In this document: positions 59,743-64,000 of the stretch, one piece after another
Layout: every line of letters begins with the position of its first letter
Numbering within the stretch: position 1 is the first letter of the stretch
Assembly: GCF_036924745.1 (NCBI RefSeq)
Contig: NZ_JAZHSD010000001.1
Coordinates: forward strand, 6,943,001-7,007,000
DNA: 64,000 bases
Reading direction: 5' to 3'
Source: Bradyrhizobium sp. AZCC 1693
Lineage (GTDB): Bacteria > Pseudomonadota > Alphaproteobacteria > Rhizobiales > Xanthobacteraceae
Made by a program: the position numbers and the translations under genes
Notes under the pieces: generated by a model
Told to the model about the DNA's origin: nothing
Database searches by the model: none
Seen by the model: only the letters and a program-made list of their open reading frames with translations

Positions 59743-60350
59743 CGTCGCTCGCGCAAATGCTCCAGCTTCGGCTGTCGGGCATGGCCGGCTCTCCGCGGCA
59801 ATTCGTAGCCGCCCGGCTTGCCGCCATGCTCGGGCGGACCGACCTGCCCAGCCGGAGCGAATTGACGGCGCTGCGGCCTGCGACGCGCGTTCTCATCCTG
59901 GGTTTTGCGGCCTGGATCGGACTGGTTGGCGTGATGACGCTAAGCGCGGTGATTTCGCTCGAGCTGTCGACGATCACGGCCCCGACCTGGTTTGGCAGAA
60001 GCGGGCCGGCCGCCAGGGCCTCCGATGCGCGCGCCGCCGCGGGCTTTGAGAATATCGTGCAGCGCCCGCTGTTCTCGCGGAATCGGCAGGTTTTTGTCGC
60101 GGCCGAGCCGGCCGCCGCGCCACCCCCGCCGATGGCGACCTTGGACTCCGGAATGACCTTAAAAGGGGTATTCATGAGCGACGGGGTGGCGAAGGCCTTC
60201 CTGATCACGACGCAAAATCCGCTGGGCGTGTGGGTTGAGCTCAATGGGCAAATCGACGGCTGGCGCGTCGCCGCGGTGACCCCCGAGCACGTCGTGTTGG
60301 AGGGGCAAAGCGAGAAGCTGACGGTGCCCCTTCATGCGAGCGGGAGATGA
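59739..60350 (+). CDS. GspC/GspN-like T2SS protein
   Basis: A 203-residue bitopic protein. One helix (RVLILGFAAWIGLVGVMTLS) is followed by a Pro-rich linker and a homology-region domain (MTLKGVFMSDGVAKAFLITT, VWVELNGQIDGWRVAAVTPE). This is the layout of GspC without its PDZ or coiled-coil end. It likely contacts the secretin periplasmic domains. It overlaps gspM and the peptidase gene. Confidence 0.7.
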   Translation: MTSLAQMLQLRLSGMAGSPRQFVAARLAAMLGRTDLPSRSELTALRPATRVLILGFAAWIGLVGVMTLSAVISLELSTITAPTWFGRSGPAARASDARAAAGFENIVQRPLFSRNRQVFVAAEPAAAPPPPMATLDSGMTLKGVFMSDGVAKAFLITTQNPLGVWVELNGQIDGWRVAAVTPEHVVLEGQSEKLTVPLHASGR

Positions 60351-60967
60351 TACGCTCGCTCCGCAAGACCTTGGATCGCACCAGCCGCTTTTTTCGTGAT
60401 GCGCTGGCGTGGCGGCCGCCGGAGCGGCAATACCTTGTGGTGGCATGGGGCCTGATCGCCGGCGCCGTCTGGTTGGCCTTTAGCCTTGCAGGCGATCCCG
60501 GCTGGGCACCGCCCGCCATCGCGGGCTGCTACCTCGTTGTTCTCTTGGCCTCCGTTTGCGCCATTGACGGCCGCTACGGGATCATTCCGGACAGCATGGT
60601 CCTGGCGCTGGCCGCCGGCGGAGCGCTGCAGGCCTATCTGTCGGGCCCTGTGGACTTTTGGTGGCGTGCATTTGAGGCTGTGCTGGTCTTTGCCGCCGCG
60701 TCGCTGTTTCGTGCCGGTTATCGCTGGCTGCGAGGCTATGACGGCCTGGGTTTCGGCGACGTCAAGTTCGTCGCAGCGGGCACCCTTTGGATCGGCGCGG
60801 AAGGAATTCCCGGCCTGCTGTTGATCGCGGTGGTCTCCGCCCTGGTCAGTTTGCTGATCCTGAGAACGCAAGGACATGACCTGCACGGCAAGCAGGCGAT
60901 CTCGTTCGGGCCTCACCTTGCGATCGGCCTTTGGTGGGTCTGGGTTTTGGGACCGCAGCCGATTTAA
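60347..60967 (+). CDS. prepilin peptidase (GspO/PilD-like, no methylase domain)
   Basis: A 206-residue aspartyl membrane protease that cleaves the pseudopilin leaders. The two catalytic Asp motifs are present: CAIDGRYGIIPD and GFGDVKF. The N-terminal cytoplasmic methyltransferase domain with CxxC pairs of full PilD is missing, so it resembles short TadV/CpaA-like enzymes. It completes the L-M-C-O overlap run and is followed by a terminator. Confidence 0.85.
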   Translation: MIRSLRKTLDRTSRFFRDALAWRPPERQYLVVAWGLIAGAVWLAFSLAGDPGWAPPAIAGCYLVVLLASVCAIDGRYGIIPDSMVLALAAGGALQAYLSGPVDFWWRAFEAVLVFAAASLFRAGYRWLRGYDGLGFGDVKFVAAGTLWIGAEGIPGLLLIAVVSALVSLLILRTQGHDLHGKQAISFGPHLAIGLWWVWVLGPQPI

Positions 60968-60980
60968 TGCCGGGCAACAG

Positions 60981-61004
60981 AAAAGCCGCCCGAAGGCGGC
61001 CTTT
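60981..61004. terminator. bidirectional terminator
   Basis: AAAAGCCGCC / GGCGGCCTTT with a CGAA loop. It ends in CTTT on the plus strand and CTTTT on the minus strand, so it serves both the peptidase gene and the convergent PEP-CTERM gene. Confidence 0.75.
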
Positions 61005-61026
61005 CGATTCATTGGTGACGATGGAG

Positions 61027-61686
61027 TCAGGCGGCCAGCACGGCCGGCCGTGATTTCCGGCGATAGGTCATAAAGCCGATGCCGGCGAAGCCAAGGATCA
61101 ACATCGCCCAGGTCGACGGCTCGGGCACGGCGTTGACCTGGATCGACACGTCGCCGAGTTGCCGGTCGTCAGCGCTGAAGAGCTTGAGATCGAAAGTGTA
61201 GATGCCGGAGGCATTGGGATTGAAACTGATCGGGCCTCCCAGAAAAGCGAAACCAAGGTTTTCGCTGTTCTGATAGAGCGGGCCTCCGAGCGGCGTATTA
61301 TCTGGGATTATTGCCGGATTGAACGCAAATGACCCTCCGGGACCGGTGATCGTCAGCAACGAATGGGTGCCCAGCAGCGAACCCGGATTGACCGAAAACT
61401 CGAAATTCCACAATGCCCTGCCGGGCGGGGTGCTCCCCACCGGAGCAATGTAAAGATTTCCTGTCGGCGTGATCGGCCCGACAAATCGGATAGAGGCGCG
61501 TAGCCCGAGTTCGACGCCGTCAGCCTCCGTGTCGACCGCGAAATGGCCGTTGCTGGTGCCGCTCCCCTGGGTCCAGCCTGATGCTAGATCCTGATTAAAC
61601 GTGACGACGGCCGAGGCGGTGCTGACAAACGACGTCAACGCAAGCGCGGTCCCCAGACCGATCAAACCCAGCGACGAAAACCGCAT
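61027..61686 (-). CDS. PEPxxWA-CTERM sorting-domain protein 2
   Basis: A 219-residue secreted protein. The signal peptide [20 protein letters not shown] is followed by a beta-rich domain, and the C-terminal signal [20 protein letters not shown] then TYRRKSRP is nearly identical to that of protein 1. The ATG at 61686 is favoured by GGGGAT at the right distance. The ~168-bp gap to the VanZ-like gene includes an AT-rich promoter region. Confidence 0.88.
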   Translation of the reverse strand: MRFSSLGLIGLGTALALTSFVSTASAVVTFNQDLASGWTQGSGTSNGHFAVDTEADGVELGLRASIRFVGPITPTGNLYIAPVGSTPPGRALWNFEFSVNPGSLLGTHSLLTITGPGGSFAFNPAIIPDNTPLGGPLYQNSENLGFAFLGGPISFNPNASGIYTFDLKLFSADDRQLGDVSIQVNAVPEPSTWAMLILGFAGIGFMTYRRKSRPAVLAA

Positions 61687-61854
61687 AATCATCCCCCATT
61701 TATTTTTGGTTGTATTTTCCTTAAACACGTTCTTTAAATTCGAGTCAATCTGGGGTGGGGATAACACTTAGTTGCACGTAAATGAGCCTCGCGGTTCCGC
61801 ATGGCGAAACTCGGCATTTTGACCTCGGAATCGGGCGAGTTAAATCGGGAAATG

Positions 61855-62265
61855 TTAATCTCGGGATGGCTTGTCCTTGGCTGACCGTAACCGCTGGGCG
61901 GTTCTCGCGACTAGGATGCCTGCCGCTCCGCCTGCCATTTTCTCCAGCGCATCGACCATTGTCCCGTGACGATCCGGCGTCATGGTCTGCGCAAGTTCGA
62001 GAAGGACGGCGCCGCCGAGCACCACACAACAAACCAGCAGCAGCCTGTGGGGATAGGCGTAGGCAAACAACGCGCCGAGCAGGGCGAACGCTAGGACATG
62101 CTCGAAATGGGCATAGGTCCTCATTTCCGGACCCATCAAGAGCGGTGCAAGCTTGAAATAGATCGCGTACACGAATCCGACGCGCGTCAACGTCGCGTAA
62201 GCGATCACGATGATGCCAACCCACGCAGCTATCGTAATGAGCTTGGTCCTGATCTTCCGGTTCAT
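61855..62265 (-). CDS. VanZ-family membrane protein
   Basis: A 136-residue protein with three to four helices (LITIAAWVGIIVIAYATL, FEHVLAFALLGALFAYAYP, LLLVCCVVLGGAVLLELAQT) and the VanZ pattern HFEHVLAFALLGALFAY then ELAQTMTPDRHGTMVDALEK. VanZ-like proteins often accompany exosortase or exopolysaccharide systems. Its own function is not established. It is upstream of PEP-CTERM protein 2 on the same strand. Confidence 0.8.
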   Translation of the reverse strand: MNRKIRTKLITIAAWVGIIVIAYATLTRVGFVYAIYFKLAPLLMGPEMRTYAHFEHVLAFALLGALFAYAYPHRLLLVCCVVLGGAVLLELAQTMTPDRHGTMVDALEKMAGGAAGILVARTAQRLRSAKDKPSRD

Positions 62266-62707
62266 GTTGAACTTGTGCAATGGCGTTCGCTTCCGCGCGA
62301 ATGAATAGGCTGTTTAACCTTACCGCGGAGAAACATTCGGGTGAACGGTCTCGCTTGTCGATCCTCGCGCTCGACTGCGGTGGTGGGCAGTTCCTGGCGC
62401 GAACGGCGGCGGCGTGACCGCAAGTGCAGTACTTGTCTTTTCCGCTCGCGGAGTGCGTTTCCCTCCATCGAGACCAGAAGACTGAACCTCTATCGAACTC
62501 TGAATTCCGAGACAGAGGCCTTGCCCCGGCGATACTCTTGGACCCTACGGAATCGTCTGCAAGATCAGCCCGTTCTGCGCATGGTCAGGACGTCAATCTG
62601 ATTTAAATGGCATTGATTTTTAATATGTTTAAAATTATTTAATGAAATAAAAGCCGCGGCGCTGCCCTGAGATCTGGAATTAGCCTCGCAGAATCATGCT
62701 GCGGGAC
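62266..62707. other. intergenic, no supported gene
   Basis: A plus-strand frame near 62341-62601 is Arg/Ser-rich without family resemblance. The end (62600-62650) is strongly AT-rich. Confidence 0.35.
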
Positions 62708-62737
62708 AAAAAAGAAGCCGCCCGATCGGGCGGCTTC
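62708..62737 (-). terminator. terminator of PEP-CTERM gene 3
   Basis: Perfect 10-bp stem GAAGCCGCCC / GGGCGGCTTC around GATC, followed on the reverse strand by TTTTTT. Confidence 0.85.
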
Positions 62738-62760
62738 CAACTCAAATACGGCTGAAATCA

Positions 62761-63426
62761 TCAAGCGAGACGAAAGCCGATCTTCTTCGAAGTTTCCCGG
62801 CGGCGATAGGCCAGAAAGCCAACCCCGACGAAGCCCAGGATCATCATCGCCCAAGTCGATGCCTCAGGGACAGCCGCCACCGTTGCGTTATCGACCACAA
62901 AGTCTGCCGCCGGAACGCCCTGTCCATGGAAATTCAGCGAGAAAGTATACGGACCGGCACTGGCCGCGAAAATAGCCGAGTAAAGGGTCCATCCGCTCGC
63001 CAAAGTCTTGGCCGTGAAAAGCGGGGAGAGCACTCCGTCTACGTTCGACTGGAGAGTAGCATCGAACGGGTTATTCCGGCCGTTGTTGGGGGAATAGACC
63101 TCGAAGCTTACTTGATAATTCTGACCCTGCGTCAGGCTGATCGACTGGGAGATCGATTGGGTTGCAGTGTCCGAAACGAAGTAAGCACCGTAGTTTCCAC
63201 CGTTGGGTGCTGTGGGGATGGGTTCCCCGAACGCGCCGGTGGGATAATCGCCGGGTTGATTATAGGCAATAACGACCTGAGGATAGCTAGTGCCAAGATT
63301 CACCGTCCAATTGGTGAAATTCCCTGATTCAAACCCGCCGTTTAGAAGCACATTCGCCTGCGAGGCGCCGCTCTGAAGCAGAACGCCAATTAATGCAGCG
63401 CCAGTAAATTTGAGCAGCCTATTCAT
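62761..63426 (-). CDS. PEPxxWA-CTERM-like sorting-domain protein 3
   Basis: A 221-residue secreted protein. Signal peptide [20 protein letters not shown], then a carbohydrate-binding-like fold starting [20 protein letters not shown], and the sorting signal [20 protein letters not shown] then AYRRRE. The usual second Pro of PEP is Ala here. AGGAG precedes the ATG. The [12 protein letters not shown] and [11 protein letters not shown] openings show that proteins 1 and 3 share a domain type. Confidence 0.85.
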   Translation of the reverse strand: MNRLLKFTGAALIGVLLQSGASQANVLLNGGFESGNFTNWTVNLGTSYPQVVIAYNQPGDYPTGAFGEPIPTAPNGGNYGAYFVSDTATQSISQSISLTQGQNYQVSFEVYSPNNGRNNPFDATLQSNVDGVLSPLFTAKTLASGWTLYSAIFAASAGPYTFSLNFHGQGVPAADFVVDNATVAAVPEASTWAMMILGFVGVGFLAYRRRETSKKIGFRLA

Positions 63427-63644
63427 TTTTTCACTCCTGGAATTTAATAAGATATTAATATCTGCGAATTCTAGCCAAGTCAACCGCGGCGCACAACATT
63501 TTAATCATTCGTTTATCAGTTTTCTAGGCTGTTTTGTTCATTTTTGAACCAGGAAAGTCAATTTCGTGGCAGGTCGTTCTATTCGACCACCCAGGCCTCG
63601 GCCGGGCAATTTGCCATCCTAATACTGGAGATGATTCCATCGGA

Positions 63645-63824
63645 ATGACGAAACTTGTCGTGGCTAGATATGATCCAAAATCTAGATCATTTTTTCAAGG
63701 GCAATTAAACGTTTTCCCACCTTGTGGCACCGTCCATCCGTGCGGCGCTTGTGAGCACGGTCCATGGTCTACCTGTGGGAAGATCGAAATCGTCAAAAAA
63801 ACGAGACCAAAACTCGGAGGCTGA
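63645..63824 (+). CDS. doubtful short frame
   Basis: ATG frame MTKLVVARYDPKSRSFFQGQ then NVFPPCGTVHPCGACEHGPW. It has four Cys but no ribosome site or family. The remaining sequence to 64000 shows no gene I can support. Confidence 0.2.
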   Translation: MTKLVVARYDPKSRSFFQGQLNVFPPCGTVHPCGACEHGPWSTCGKIEIVKKTRPKLGG

Positions 63825-64000
63825 CGCGGCGAGGTGATTATTGTCCGAAGTAGGGCTGGTCGCCCTTCGGTCGTTGTCGAACACGCGCCTGTTGGCATGA
63901 AACGTAGCCAGTCAGCGTAGATGCGCCGGCCCGCCTTCAATGACACGGCATATTTGTCTGATCCGTGCTTGCATCCAGATAAGCTCTGACATCAATTTGG

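Noticed and set aside
1..64000. CRISPR arrays, rRNA genes, replication origin
   Set aside because: No regularly spaced direct repeats, no rRNA-like sequence and no origin features were seen.

Overview
The window looks like chromosomal DNA of an alphaproteobacterium of the Bradyrhizobium / Nitrobacteraceae type. It is GC-rich. It has FixK2/NnrR-type TTGC-N6-GCAA boxes, a copper nitrite reductase plus nor denitrification cluster, H-NS-like and Crp/Fnr regulators, PEPxxWA-CTERM proteins and many small proteins with rhizobial character. The assignment rests on recognised families and motifs, not on a database search.

Region 1 (1-10.9 kb) is accessory and partly decayed. It holds nine small genes whose products carry a double-glycine bacteriocin-type leader (core ...ELdxVSGG) followed by unrelated core peptides. 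Several are preceded, at a nearly constant 72-79 bp, by a CRP-like palindrome TGTGA-N6-TCACA, and two share the same GAGGCCGCC terminator stem. Around them lie remnants: a ku fragment, receiver-domain fragments, IS1182-type and IS481-type transposase fragments, an integrase fragment, an SRAP/YedK pseudogene with several lesions, and the 3' half of a tRNA-Lys(CTT). A Tat-exported acetamidase/formamidase and a Crp/Fnr regulator are the intact larger genes.

Region 2 (11-17.9 kb) is metabolic: a gluconate-dehydrogenase-like SDR, a divergent LysR-yeiH pair, a nitroreductase, a frameshifted acyl-CoA dehydrogenase and anaerobic hemN.

Region 3 (17.9-32.5 kb) is a nitrite-to-nitrous-oxide module: nirK-nirV, nnrR, pseudoazurin, nnrS, a frameshifted polytopic protein, tandem DUF2249, DUF59, a CcoG/copper-domain chimera, norEF and norCBQD. 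FixK/NnrR-type boxes precede hemN, nirK, nnrR/paz (shared), nnrS, norE and norC, which suggests one low-oxygen/NO regulon. No nitrate reductase or nosZ is in the window.

Region 4 (32.5-48 kb) contains a truncated PIN toxin with its antitoxin, an NfrB-like glycosyltransferase with UDP-GlcNAc 2-epimerase, a PEP-CTERM protein, a class III nucleotidyl cyclase, an undecaprenyl-phosphate sugar transferase, an H-NS-like protein, a secreted twin-CX3C protein and a nucleotide-sugar operon (CDP-glucose pyrophosphorylase, epimerases).

Region 5 (48-61 kb) encodes a type II secretion system (D, lipoprotein, K inverted, E, F, H, I, J, L, M, C-like, prepilin peptidase). No gspG is present. A perfect 24-bp inverted repeat flanks an acyltransferase inserted between gspD and gspK. 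The last 3 kb has two further PEP-CTERM proteins and a VanZ-like protein. No exosortase is in the window, so these proteins would depend on one encoded elsewhere.
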